Origin: Isoetes taiwanensis
Taxonomy: Eukaryota > Streptophyta > Lycopodiopsida > Isoetales > Isoetaceae
Direction: 5' to 3'
DNA: 64,000 nt
Assembly (NCBI GenBank): GCA_021234155.1
Contig: JAJEKV010000025.1
Coordinates: forward strand, 17,723,094 to 17,787,093
Under the pieces are notes generated by a model. The model ran no database searches, had not been told where the DNA came from, and saw nothing but the letters and a program-made list of their open reading frames with translations. Both the position numbers and the translations under genes were made by a program. Shown here piece by piece: positions 22,380-34,142 of this stretch (position 1 is its first letter; every line of letters begins with the position of its first letter).

Positions 22380-23611
22380 AAAGAGCTACATGACGCCGAC
22401 ACCCAGCAAAGGTCGCCGAAAGATGTGGCAATAAAGCCAAAGAAAATGCATCAAAAAATAGAAATTCTTTAATAAAAGACGCCCATGCCGATCCCATCCA
22501 GAGTAAAGGCCACCATGGTGCAGAAGGCCAATGAAGAACCACCAGTGTGATACGAGCATGACACGCGGCTGCATGGTGATCGAGGACAGAGAAAAAATGC
22601 ATGTATCTAAGCAAAATGGAGGAGCCATAGCCCATAAAGAACCAATAGATTAAAAATCATCTAGCACATAGAAAAAATGCATGTATCTAAGCAAAATGAA
22701 GGAGCCACCATATGATGCAAAAAATGTTTCCATTGATCGTATTCTAAGACAAGAAACCGTCAAAAAGTAGGTCCCATTACGCCTAGCAATGTCAAGGCAA
22801 CTCTAAATGCATAAATGATGAGGCAATTAAATTGATGGCTTTGTGAAAACAAGAAGAGAACCCGTTATAGTACTCATAAGAACCATCAAAAATCAATAAT
22901 CGTAAAAAATTGCTAAGGAATTGTGAGTTGCTAAGGAATGTTTTTATTTAACGCATGGTTGATGGTTGCATTTGCATCATGAAAGTTGTATTAATTTATA
23001 TGAGCTATGGTTGGGTTTCTTAGTTGCATGAAATGTGTATTATAGAAATTCTTGAATTATATAAGGGCATAACTCTTTGATATAGACCTCTGGGGCCGGA
23101 GTCTAGGTGCGATGGTCTAGACTCGCGGTTTTTGCACAGTAAAAATGTTAATGTTACTATTTGAACATCGGGCGTTGGTACCGTGAGGTACAATGTCATG
23201 CACAGTTAAGTGGTCCTCCAATGCTGGACGCATCGTGGATGGGTTAGTCCGTGTGACTAACCCCGTGGTTAATGGTGTAAGCAGAGGTGCAAGACGCTCC
23301 AAAGAGTAGCCAAGCTTCGAAAAGGCGAGGGTAGATGCGTGTGGATTGCTGTTCAATTAACTTGACTATTATTGTTATTATATATGGGATTGAAGTTGAC
23401 ATTATTTTAAAGCTTTGGGTGTTGTGTGAAGTTTTGCTGAGTAATGGCAAGAATAATTTTATTTGGGACCTTAGAGCATGTATAAAGATTAAATTCTTTA
23501 CCTAAGTATGCATGTATCAATTCTTGAGTTCCTAAGGTTAAGTAGATCCAACGGTAGAGATTGATGGGATCTCTAGTTACCGAGAGGTTAACTGGCCAGG
23601 CCCGTCACAGT

Positions 23612-23623
23612 TGGTATCAGAGC
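23612..23623 (+). other. Primer-binding site, copy B (tRNA-iMet)
   Basis: TGGTATCAGAGC two bases after the end of LTR2. Confidence 0.93.
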
Positions 23624-23696
23624 AAAGTTCTGATTAGTGGATTATGAGATTTTTGATTATTGATGACATTTGCTATGGTTCCAAATTCTTGTAGAT

Positions 23697-24856
23697 ATGA
23701 GTTCCCCAAGAGGAGTTGGACAGGCTGGTGGAGCTGGGCCTAGTGGAACCCCTGATGTAGTTGATATCTTGCAGGCTATCCAACAAGTGTTGCAGCAGAG
23801 TGCCTCGCAACAAAAGACAGCAGCTAATAAGGCAGTGGAGAAGGTGCTGAAGGACACTAAGAGGGAAGTATTTACTAGAGAAAATGTTACAGGGGATGAT
23901 GCGGATTCATGGCTTCGTGGGGTTGAGTTTTATTTTAAGCTCATTAATGCTGAAGACTCTGTCAAAGCTGTATTGGCTCAGGCAATGTTGGGTGGATTTG
24001 CTAGAGTATGGTAGGAGAATTATTTGCGGGACATAAATAAGGTTGCAGGGCAGGCAACTTGGCAAGAGTTTAAGACTGCTTTTGAAGGACACTTTATGCC
24101 TCCTGGATACAAAGTAGACAAGATGAATGAGTTCTTGGACCTGACACAGAAAGGGACAGTGGCCGAATATAATGAAAAGTTCAGAAGGTTGCAATATCAT
24201 TGTCCTTTTGAGGATAAGGAGAAGCTTTGTGCTCGGCAGGTTGATATTAAGAGCACATGTCAATGTCAGGTGTGTCCTATAAGGATTTGGAGGAGGTATT
24301 CCGAATTGCTAAGAATCGTGAATCGACCCTAGGCCGAAAAGCAACCTTGAGAATGCTAAGAAGAGACAAGCTCCTTCCACATGGCGGTGGTGGATCTACG
24401 ACAGTAGAGGTAGATTCCCAGCGGGGGTGGCATGGCTGCATGTGTCGTTAGTATGCGGGAGGGGCGGTCAAAGTCGAGGATCTCGACCTATGTATGCACC
24501 TTTGAATGATGAAACCAGGGAAAAGTGTATTAATGAGAATCGATGCTTTAGGTGCGAGAAAGTTGGTCATTATGGAAGAGATTGTCCCAGAAAGGTGGAT
24601 GGATAGTATTGCCTCGGCCTCGCATGTTCTCAACGTGGAGGGCAAAACAAACCAAATGGTCCGTGTCGAATTCTAGTGATACTTATGGACAGGGGCCAAG
24701 GCAGAGGAAATGGAGGCCGAGGTAACCGTGGTGGTCGTGGAGGTTTTGGGATAATAATAGGGGTGGCGGAGGGACAAGCTAGGGGGATAACAGGGATTAC
24801 AAAGACAAGCTAACACTGCAGTTGAAGTTAGGGCTGCTCGAATCACGGACCCTCCT
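23697..24856 (+). pseudogene. Copy B gag (broken)
   Basis: Starts MSSPRGVGQAGG at 23697, lacking five residues (GGSPR-type repeat) present in A and C. A stop replaces a Trp codon at 24012 (GTATGGTAG). The capsid region reads through NEFLDLTQKGTVAEYNEKF. Several single-base indels lie at 24330-24800. The CCHC knuckle CFRCEKVGHYGRDC (24544-24585) is still readable. Its central segment shows what copy A lost near 14150. Confidence 0.9.
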
Positions 24857-27800
24857 GTGGAAAGAATGTGCATGTATGCTACATTGGACCAGGGACGTGT
24901 AGATAATCAAGCTGTGGTCATCAGAGTTCCAGGTATTATTCATGGAGTTCCAGTTCTCTTTCTTATTGATTGTGGTAGTACGCATTGTTTTATTTCCCCA
25001 AGGCTGGCAAAGAAACTAGATTTGAATATGATTAGCCGGGACCCTAGATATGTGGAGTTGGCTGATGGTAAAATTAAGACTTCTTATGCTAAGGTAGACA
25101 ATCTTGAATTCCAAGTAGGAGATCTTGAGTCCCATACTAGTTTTGAAGTATTAAGCCTAGGGAAGTATGATGCTATTCTAGGAATGTCATGAAGGCCACA
25201 TAAAGCTTGCATTGATTGCGGAGAGCAAACAGTTACATGCCAAAGTCCTAATGGAGATAAGCATGTGCTGGAAGGATTGCCTTCGTCATTAGTGGTTACA
25301 CCTTTGTCTCGGAAAAGTTTTAAGAAACAGATTAAGAAGGGTTGCATAAGAATGGGATGTGCATTGTTGTTAGATTCATTTTTGGGTACCGCGGAGTTGC
25401 AGGAACAACCTATTGCTCCTGAGATCCAGAAGGTGTTGGATGAGTTTTCTGATGTGTTTCCTAAAGAATTAACAGAATTGCCTCCACATAGAATGGTGGA
25501 TCATGAGATAGAACTTGTTCCTGGGGCTGAACCCACATCAAGGCCACCATATAGATTTCATGCATTAGAGATGGCCGAATTGAAGAAACAGTTAGGGGAA
25601 ATATTGGAACAAGGATTTATACGGCCGAGTGTTTCTCCATTTGGGGCGCCAGTTTTGTTTGTAAAAAAGAAAGATGGGACATTAAGGTTGTGTATTGATT
25701 ACTGCATGCTTAACCAGATTACAGTGAAGAATAGATATGCATTGCCTAGGGTTGATGAGTTATTTGACCAGTTGGGACAAGCTAAGTACTTCACAAAAAT
25801 TGATCTACGATCTGGATATCATCAGATCCGGATCAAGGATACAGATATTTATAAGACTGCCTTTAGGACACGCTACGGACATTACGAGTTTGTTGTAATG
25901 CCCTTTGGGTTGACAAATGCTCCCGCCACCTTTATGCGCCTAATGAATGAGATATTCCGATCTTTCTTGGATAAGTTTATATTAGTTTTCTTTGATGATA
26001 TTTTGGTATATTCCAGGACATTAGAGGAGCATGTGGAACATGTAAAGCAGACATTAGCTATTTTGCGGCAAGAAAGGTTGTATGGTAAGCTATCTAAGTG
26101 TTCTTTTGCACAAACTAGGTTGGTATACCTTGGGGATGTTATTTCAGAGAAGGGATTGGAGCCGATCCTTCTAAGGTTGAGGCGATTAGGGATTGGCCCA
26201 CACCAAAGACGGTGAAGGAGGTAAGATCATTTTTTGGGATTAGCGGGTTATTACCGCAAATTTGTTCCTAAATTTGCAAAGATTGCTGCTCCTTTGACTT
26301 CTTTGTTGGATAAGAAGAATGATTTGCATTGGACTGATAGTTGTTAAGAAAGTTTCTAGAAGTTAAAGGATGTTTTGATTAGTGCACCAATTTTAAGGAT
26401 TCCCGACATGAATATACCCTTCCATGTAGTCACTGATGCTTCTGGGAAAGCTGTAGGAGGAGTCTTGCTGCAGGATGGCCGAGTTTGTGCTTATATATCT
26501 CGTAAGTTGTCTCCTGCTGAACAAAATTACCCAGTGCATGATCTGGAAATGTTGGCCATTATCCATGCCTTAAGGGTATGGAGACATTATTTATTGGGTT
26601 GTCGTTTCTTTTTGAAGATTGACCACCAAAATTTGAAGTATTTTGCAAAACAACCATATTTGAATAATAGGCAAAGGAGGTGGATGCAACTAAGGGAAGA
26701 GTATGATTTTGAAATTGAATATCAACCTGGCAAAGAAAATGTGATTGCCGATGCTTTGTCTAGAAGGTCATTTTTAACCTCTATTAATGTGCTACAAGGG
26801 AAATGGGATGCAGATATTCTTAGCAAATTGAGGAATGATCCATATTTTGCACCTGTGTTGGAGAACCCCCAAGATTTTCCGAGGTATGCATTGTCTAAAG
26901 GAGTTTTGTATTATAATGGCCGTATGTGTATTCCTAATGATCAGGAGTTGAGGTTGAGGTTGCTAGATGAAGCACATGATAGTCCTTTAGCGGGCCACCC
27001 AGGGGTACAAAAAACTTTGAGGAAAATGCGTCAGAATTTCTTTTGGCCCGGACAGAAAAGGATGGTTAAGGAGTATGTGGCTAGGTGTTTATCTTGTCAA
27101 AAAGTAAAAGCATCAAGGTTTAGGGAGCCTGGAGAATTACAATCTTTAGTAATTCCATCTTCTAAGTGGGAGAGTATTTCCATGGACTTCATTGTTGAGC
27201 TTCCCCGGACACGTTCAGGTTATGATGCAATTTATGTTGTGGTTGATCGACTAACTAAGCAGGCCCATTTTATGCCTACGAAGACTACTGCTACGACAAT
27301 GGATATTGCTAAGTTATTTGTTAAGGAGATTTTTAGGTTGCATGGGATGCCGGCCACTATTTCATCAGATCGGGATACAAAGTTTATGAGCCAATTTTGG
27401 CAAGGGTTATTTCAAAATATTGGAACTAAGTTATATGCCAGTACATCTTATCGTCCTCAAGCAGATGGCCAAGTGGAACGAGTTAATCAAGTTTTAGAGG
27501 ATATGCTCAGAATGTATGTGCCTAGTCAACCGAAGGTATGGGATTCCTATTTGTATTTGGCCGAGTTTGCATACAACAACACTTATCAAGATTCCATCAA
27601 AATGAGTCCTTTTGAGGCAATGTATGGTAAGGAGTGTCGTTGTCCTCTTAATTAGAGAGATCCTCAATGCAATGTTGAAGCAGCTAATGAAGTAGCGGAG
27701 GACATGGATGCTCAGCTAAGGAGACTTCGCCAGAATTTGGTTGTGGCACAAAATAGACAGAAGCAGTATGCAAATAAGAGACGTAGACCACTTGAATTTC

Positions 27801-28214
27801 AAAAAGGGGATTATGTGTTCTTGAGGATTAATCCCAAGCAGAGCTCACTGGCATTTAAAAGTGCAAGTAAATGGGCCCCTAGGTATGCGGGTCCGTATGA
27901 AATTTTGGAACGTATTGGCAAGGTGGCTTACAGGTTGGAGTTACCCTCGCACTTGAAAGTACATACGTTTTCCATGTGAGTAACTTGAGGAAGTATGTTT
28001 TTGATCCTTCCCATATGCTGGGGGACGATGATTTGGTAAGCAGGGAGAACTTTCTGTACCCCCGACCAGAACGTATTCTACGAGAGGAAACCCGTCGCTT
28101 AAGGAGGTGAACAATATAGAGATTTTTGGTTCAATGGGCAGATTGTCCTGAGGAAGATGCCTCATGGGAAGATGCCAATTGGATTCTTCGTGAGTTTCCG
28201 GAGATGTGCCCATG
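24857..28214 (+). pseudogene. Copy B pol: protease to chromodomain (broken)
   Basis: Protease has LIDCGSTHCFIS (about 24962). It is broken near 25191 by a small deletion (ATGTCATGA). RT sits in a 316-codon open stretch (25265-26215) with [11 protein letters not shown] and FFDDILVYS. RNase H, zinc-binding and catalytic integrase sit in a 426-codon stretch (26375-27655) with SMDFIVELPRT, SSDRDTKF and GQVERVNQVLED, i.e. the D, D and E of the active site are present. A Trp-to-stop change ends it at 27653. A stop at 26344 also interrupts the start of RNase H. A T-run of six (26230-26235) causes the same frameshift as in copy C. The chromodomain-like tail (28045-28214) contains two stops. Confidence 0.93.
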
Positions 28215-29770
28215 AGGACATGGGTTGAAGTTTTGGAGGAGAGACTGTAACAGACCTAGGATTTTGAGGTACATTGTTGAATTTTTTTATTAAAGGATGC
28301 AAAAGAATAATAATTAAAATACCATGCATACAGAGTATATATCGTATATGTAGAGATTATACGGATAAATATACTGGAGGTTAGCAATAAATACAAATAC
28401 AGTGAATATTGAGGCATGTGATGGTGAAGCATTCGGAAGGAGATAGATTGCAGAGGGATTGCTAAAGGAGCGAGTTGCGTGCAGAGTTCTGGGAGCGTGT
28501 TGGAGTGCAGACGAAGCAAGCGGGATTCCAGGTGGGGATAAGACTTACACCTGGGGTTTTTCTAGAGTAGTATCTCTGCGCTTGTTGTTTTTTTTTTATT
28601 TGTTTGTTGTTATGCATTCAACATGGAATTAGAATTGGAATATATGAGCATGGAATTAGAATTGGATTATGTGAGCATGGTTGTAAACATAAACGCCAGG
28701 CTTATGAATAGTGATTCTTTGGTATTGGAATACTGTGGCTTGCATGGCTAGTAATGTAATTAATATTTTCCTAATATTTTCCATCAAGAAATAGCTGTAA
28801 CTGTAATCTATGATAGAAGAAGCTGGAATGGTTTAGATTGGTTAGAATTTGGAAGAATGGATTAAAATCTAAATTGATGAAGCAAGAACAAGCAAGGACA
28901 GCGGTATTTTCTTGCATGCAGCAGGGCAGCGTCGGCATGATCCTATTGAATGTGAATGCTTGGAAAGCATGAGAATCGCCCTAAAATGGGCCGATTTGGG
29001 CCTTAGGAAGGCCGAAATGTGGAAAGAATACAGAATCAGGAAGATTGGGACAGAATTTGGCTGCAAATATCATGGTCTTGGTACCCGAGAATCGACACAG
29101 AACTGCCGGATTAGGGCCACAAACTGGCCGAAATGGCTTGGAAGCCTCTTTGCCAGCAAAATCGGAAAGCTTCATGGGCTTTCCAAGCCGAATTGATGGC
29201 CTGGATGCTAGGTCCGGCAGCTGCTGGTCGGATTTCTATCAGGAAGAAAAATCAGTTAGAATCATCTTTTTCGACCACAAACAGTATGATTTGGCATGGA
29301 AATCCCTGTAAAAGCCAGAATCGGCTGCACCCAAGAGGTTTTGGGCTGGATCCGATGGCTTGGAGGCCGGATTCACGAGCTGCAGGCCGTGTTAGTAAAC
29401 TGTACGTTAGGTTAAAAAAGGTTAAATTAATAGTTAGTTCAACATGTTAACGAAATGTTACAAAAAGATAAAGGTTAATTTAAGAATTAGTGGTGTCATT
29501 GGATATAAGCTATTTATGGTTATTAATGGACAAATTTACAGGTTAGCTAGTTAGATATTGGGGTATGTTGGAATTAGCCAGATGAATGATGGCCGCCAAA
29601 ACCATTAAATCAATTAGCAAAGATATGGAGATAACCGTCGTTAAGGTCCTAGATAATTATTGGATAAAAATCTACTTTGTTAATTTGGAAATTTCCGGTA
29701 TGGTCCAAAAACTTTTTTGGAATTTATTTTAGGATGATTTCCTAAGATTTTAGACGTTTCGCACTGCCGG

Positions 29771-31361
29771 TGTGACGTTCCAGCATAATATACGCCCCAA
29801 TACGTATATTATACTGCCACGTCACACGTACATGTCACAAGTGACATGTACTTGAGAGTAGGACAACGTTGCACCTAGGAGCTAAAGGTTGCACCTAGGG
29901 GGCAACCTTGGATGTTGGGTATGTAATTAAACATACACAACAAAAGGTTCCTTGTTCATCCATTTCCAAATGGCTTAAAGCCATTTGCCCATGTAGATGC
30001 CCTAACCTAGATAGGGTCTATATAAGGGCTAAAACCCTAGACCCTAGCTCTCCTTTCACTTTGCCAATTAGGGTTTTCTAGAGCTTCCTTTCCTCTTTCG
30101 CATTCGGGGGCTTTCACGGGCCAATTCGCCAAGGTAAGGTTCGAAATCGCATTGCCGACTCAAAAAAGTCGGATTTGCTGTAACAAAGTTCTTGAGTAGC
30201 ACCGTCTTCGGCAAGATCAAGCATGGGCGCCTTTCCGAGGATCAGGAGCAAGCCAAGGAGCAGGTATCTAGTTGTTCACAGTGCAAAACCGGCTTTAGGC
30301 GTGGCAATATGCGGTTTAGTATGTTAGATCATCTCTGAAGCCTTGTAGATCCCTAGATCTGAGACTCTAACGAATGAACCTAACATTGGATGTTAAGTAG
30401 ATAGATTGATATGATTCTCTATCTACGTTACGTGATATTGCATGTATTTCACTCTGTGATCTCCTTGTTGTGGGAAGGGGGTAGAGACCTAAAGGTCGGT
30501 AGAAGATGCTCCTAGCATAGCACCTTAGTTCCCACATAATTGCGGCCCGTACGTGAGCCCACCCGGCCGTGGGTGAAGGGGCAAGGCCGTTGATAAGGGG
30601 AACTTGTCTCATCGCAGTCCCGACCCCTCGGTAGTAAAGCCTATCGGGGGTCTTTGGCCGGCTAGGCTTAATGGCTTGTCACCAAGTGTGGGCAAGGTAT
30701 GAGCTCGACACTCGTGGGGTGGTGGATATGACCTTCCGGTGAGTTCAAGTCGAATAAGGGCGGTGGCCCTCTAGCCACTGCGATGAGCATGGATACCTCA
30801 CGGAGAGAGGCAGCTCTCTTCCCCGCCTCATCGGGGTTGGGGAGATGCAACCCGGCCAGTAGTAGCCCCTCCGGCTATTCACCCTAAAGGAGCTACGGCC
30901 AAGTCCCAACACTTTTCAGCCTACTCGCAAAGTGTGCACGGGAGGGGCGGATGGAGTGGACTACCCTAAGCCATGTTCTATGCCAGCCAAAATCCATTGC
31001 CATGAATTCCCTCATGCAATGAACTCGGAGGCCTAGCCGTCAGTCATCCCCCTTGAGTCCGAGCCCTGGGTAGGATCTTTCCTTTGTATTATTGTTATGA
31101 AGGTATTGCTGACTCTGTGATGTTGCTATTGCTATGGTGATTGTGTTTGTATATTATTAGTTGTGCTCACGTTTGTTTGTTACGCTTCCGCAGATAGGTC
31201 GATCCGATGGAAGACGGATGAATGACACATCCACTCTTCCCTTTGTCGACTCGCCCCATGGGAGTGGAGTCGGTGGATGGCCCCCGTCGCCAACCGCTGC
31301 CGGGGAATGCTCCTCCTTCAATCACGATCGCGGGCATCGTATAAGGAGTAGGGGCGTCACA
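29771..31361 (+). repeat. Element E 5' LTR
   Basis: TG...CA ends; matches 41432-43027. Contains a TATA box with AAACCCTAG just downstream, and a GC-rich right half. Several short open frames within it (for example 31161-31451) have no recognised product and are not annotated. Confidence 0.95.
30019..30026 (+). promoter_or_regulatory. TATA box of element E LTR
   Basis: TATATAAG in context GGTCTATATAAGGGCTAAAAC, followed by an AAACCCTAG telo-box-like motif. The same arrangement recurs in the 3' LTR at 41681-41688, so it is a conserved part of the LTR and the likely pol II promoter. Confidence 0.7.
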
Positions 31362-31362
31362 G

Positions 31363-31374
31363 TGGTATCAGAGC
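31363..31374 (+). other. Primer-binding site, element E (tRNA-iMet)
   Basis: TGGTATCAGAGC one base after the 5' LTR terminus. Confidence 0.93.
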
Positions 31375-31572
31375 ATGATCTTGGCATCCAAGATCGAGCA
31401 CGGGCCATTTTTCCCTTAGGACTAACAGTAGATTCGAGTCTTGGGGTATAGCCACCCAAGCAAGAGCTCGAACAATTGGGAAAATTTCCAATTTTTGGGT
31501 AGATTTTAGCTCCATGATAGGTTGCTAGTGAAGTGTAGCATCTTTCCCAACCTAAATTGTCAAAAACAGTCG

Positions 31573-33869
31573 ACCCCTCACAGAGTGCGCCCAGCACCAT
31601 TCGGTTCGCAAACCGATTCCACCCAGGCGCACTGTGTGAGTGGTTGACCTCGATTGACCTAATTAATTGTTCCAATTAATTAAACTAATGGTGTAATTTG
31701 GCTTAATTCCTTAGTTCTAGACAGGTTTGTATTTTATAACATTAAGAAACTCCCCAGAATTATAAAGTAGCCTCAAAAGCGATTGACCCCTCACGAGTGC
31801 CTGCACTCTTTCTGTTGGTAATCCAATCCGCCCGGTGCGCTTGTGGTGAGTGGTGGGTGTTTTAGAGTATGGTGAACCCAAATGAATGCCTCGTGACCTT
31901 CGCTAATGCCCTAGTTTGTTTTTTTTTTCCCCATATGAATTGCGGTCCCAACCCTAAATTCCACCTCACTATAAATAGAAAATTAGGGTTTCCATTTTAC
32001 CCCCACCTTTCCTGAGAACAAATACCAAGAAGACGATCTTCAGCGCCAAAGCTCAAAACCCGACAAACAAAAGCATGGCACTCTGACGAAACGACCGCCC
32101 GCAAGGTTATGCCACCCGGCTATGTGAGCGCCCAGGGAGCCGGCCGTCCGGACGTAAGGCCGACGGAGGTGCGCGATCGGGAAGAGGAGGCACCGGGTTG
32201 AACCACCTAACCCTAACCCCAAGAGCGTGAATGTGCATCGGAGTACCTTGATCGGGAGGCGACGCGGGCGCGAACTCGCGGAGGGAGCTGCCGAGGGAGA
32301 TCTTCGGGATAATGAGGAACCGTGAGCCGGAACCGGAGAAGAAGAAGAGGGAAAGGGAAGAAGGCGAAATGAGGAAATCCAAGGCGAGCGCCTAAGGAAA
32401 AGGAAGAACTAAGAAAGAGGAGAGAGGAGAAGGAAATGTAAGAGGGAAGAAAGGAGGAAGCGAAAGAGGAGCGGAGAAGGTGAGAGCCGAGAAAGGTAAG
32501 GACCCTGGCGCCGGGCGGAGAAGCCAAAGAAGAAGAAGACACCGCCGGGAGGACCATACAGAGAGCCGGATCCCGAGAAGCCCCCATCTTCGGGTCCGGA
32601 CCAACCCGAGGAGGGAGCGGGAGGACACGAACCAGAGAGACTTCGGGCCCTTCAAACCCAATACCGAGGATGAAGACCTGCGGGCTAATGCACCGCCTAT
32701 CCTAAATGGTCGTCACGGGCACCCCAAATGACAAAGACTAAGAAACCAAGGCCGCAGAGGGAGTCCTATGGCAACCAAGCGGACTTGAAGTACCGGAAGG
32801 AGCTAAAGGAGTATATCATGCATGAAAATGCACGAAGAATACTCCAAATACTACTGAAGAACACAGAGAAGACCATTGAGGGAGGTCGCCAACGAAGAAG
32901 AACACGCTTGAAGCCCCACCGAATGTACCCAACCCCTCCGGCAGAAGCCGATGAAAAGGCCGGGCGACTCAAAATTCGCGAGGGCGCCCAAGAAATCAAG
33001 CACTTCCAGCCAGAGCTATGGCTTCCTCATTCCCGGCCCCCTTTGCACGCCTAACGAGGGAGATTTTGCGGGAGTTCGACCCATCCAAACGGTCCACGGG
33101 ACGACATGTTGCTCGTGACCGCAGAGGCGCCGAGCAAAGACATCGTTACATTACTGAAGACTCATTGCGGTGCTCAACACGCTAAAGAGAGTGACTTGTA
33201 TGCCCAAAGATATTAGACTAGCTCAGTTTATTAAGAAGGAGGGCCCCTGAACTATTGTAAATGACCTTTTCTTTGGTATAAGACTATAGTTTTGATAAAT
33301 AAATAAGTCAAATCGAGTTTAAATAGGGTGTATTGCCGAATTCTACATTTAGAAATAGCAAAGTTCGGAACAAACCAGGCATTTTGATTCCACCCCTCAC
33401 AGAGTGCGCCCCAACCCATTCGGTTGCAAACCGATCCCACCCTGGCGCACTGTGTGAGTGGTTGAGCATGGTTTGGTGCCAAATCTTGCATAAATGCAGA
33501 AAGTAGGTATACTATTCGACCTAACTCATCCCAGTTAGTAGGAATTGACCCCTAATCTGTCCAAATTGGCCAACGCCGAGTCAAATGGAGCTCCACCCCT
33601 CACAGAGTGCGCCCAGACCCATTTGGTTTGGAATCCGATTCCACCCTGGCGCACTGTGTGAGTGGTCGAACCCCAAACTCCACCACAACTTGCCCAAATA
33701 AGGCGAGTAAAGGCTCAATCCTATCTATCTCGATGAGATATCCAGGATTATGTCTTTAGTTCTCTAGTTTAGCATCATTAGTGACCTAAACAAGAGCACC
33801 CCTCACAGTGCGCCCCAACCAGCCTCGGTTTGCAAACCCATCCCATCCTGGCAAGACTGTGGAGTGGTC
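31573..33869. repeat. Five copies of a ~73-bp palindromic module in element E leader
   Basis: Modules lie at 31573-31647, 31786-31856, 33391-33463, 33593-33667 and 33797-33869. Each begins ACCCCTCACAGAGTGCGCC (or a variant) and ends GGCGCACTGTGTGAGTGG, which pair as a stem. The middle contains an inner stem such as TTCGGTT..AACCGA. Starts are about 202-213 bp apart within each of the two groups, suggesting a diverged tandem array of about 200-bp units, each carrying one hairpin. The sequence between modules is not conserved to the eye. Confidence 0.85.
32480..33054 (+). other. Arg/Lys-rich open frames in element E leader, function unknown
   Basis: Two overlapping open frames, 32480-32731 (83 codons) and 32728-33054 (108 codons). 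The first is very rich in Arg and acidic residues (RRSQRRRRHRRED). The second has a helical, charged stretch (KYRKELKEYIMHENARRILQ). They lie between the first and second groups of hairpin modules. I do not recognise either. The purine-rich composition may create spurious frames, so they could be a decayed gag-like region or not coding. Confidence 0.35.
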
Positions 33870-34142
33870 TCGTCCGAATGATCCAAGTTGTCCTTAGATC
33901 GAACCAAAATCATTGCTTAGGGACCCTTAGGAGCATTTCCAAGCTCAGTTAGCCTATAAATCATACCTCTAGACCCCGAAAGTCGTGAGAATTGTAAACC
34001 TAAAATTTTCCCAAAATTAGGGTTTTGCCTATAGAGGGGAACCCAAGTGTCATTTGCACCTTCCAACCTCGCTCTGCTCCAAGCCGATTTCCACGATCCT
34101 TAGGGCGCATCATCACTGTCATCCCCATCCCCAGCCCTGCTC

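Larger units (their letters stand above)
19351..22917. mobile_element. Foldback element joined to a tyrosine-recombinase remnant, inserted in LTR2
   Basis: The block interrupts LTR2. It has a left arm, a spacer of about 254 bp (20470-20723) and a right arm that is the inverted copy of the left, followed by a recombinase gene fragment on the minus strand and about 540 bp of unassigned sequence. A 44-bp motif starting TCCCATCGATCCGAGCC occurs twice as a direct repeat (19350-19394 and 19871-19914). No clean target duplication is seen. A second family copy begins near 63790. DIRS-like elements combine recombinase and inverted repeats, so a decayed DIRS-related element is the leading idea, but no RT is visible. 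Confidence 0.65.
18031..23609 (+). repeat. LTR2 of the array, shared by copies A and B, split by a 3.57-kb insertion
   Basis: The left part, 18031-19350, begins TGTAACGGACC; the right part, 22918-23609, ends CCCGTCACA. Between them is a foldback/recombinase-bearing insertion. Twelve LTR bases at the insertion point are missing. The right part also lacks about 300 bp that LTR1, LTR3 and LTR4 have (junction near 23241), and the left part lacks about 130 bp near 19160. It is preceded by copy A's polypurine tract and followed by copy B's primer-binding site, so it is 3' LTR of A and 5' LTR of B at once. Confidence 0.93.

Noticed and set aside
32213-32661. Minus-strand open frames up to 124 codons
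   Set aside because: Ser/Leu-rich antisense frames of a purine-rich leader segment; no motif.
31573-33869. Regularly spaced palindromes considered as a CRISPR array
   Set aside because: Eukaryotic retrotransposon context, only five copies, ~130-bp diverged spacers that are not uniform, no cas genes.
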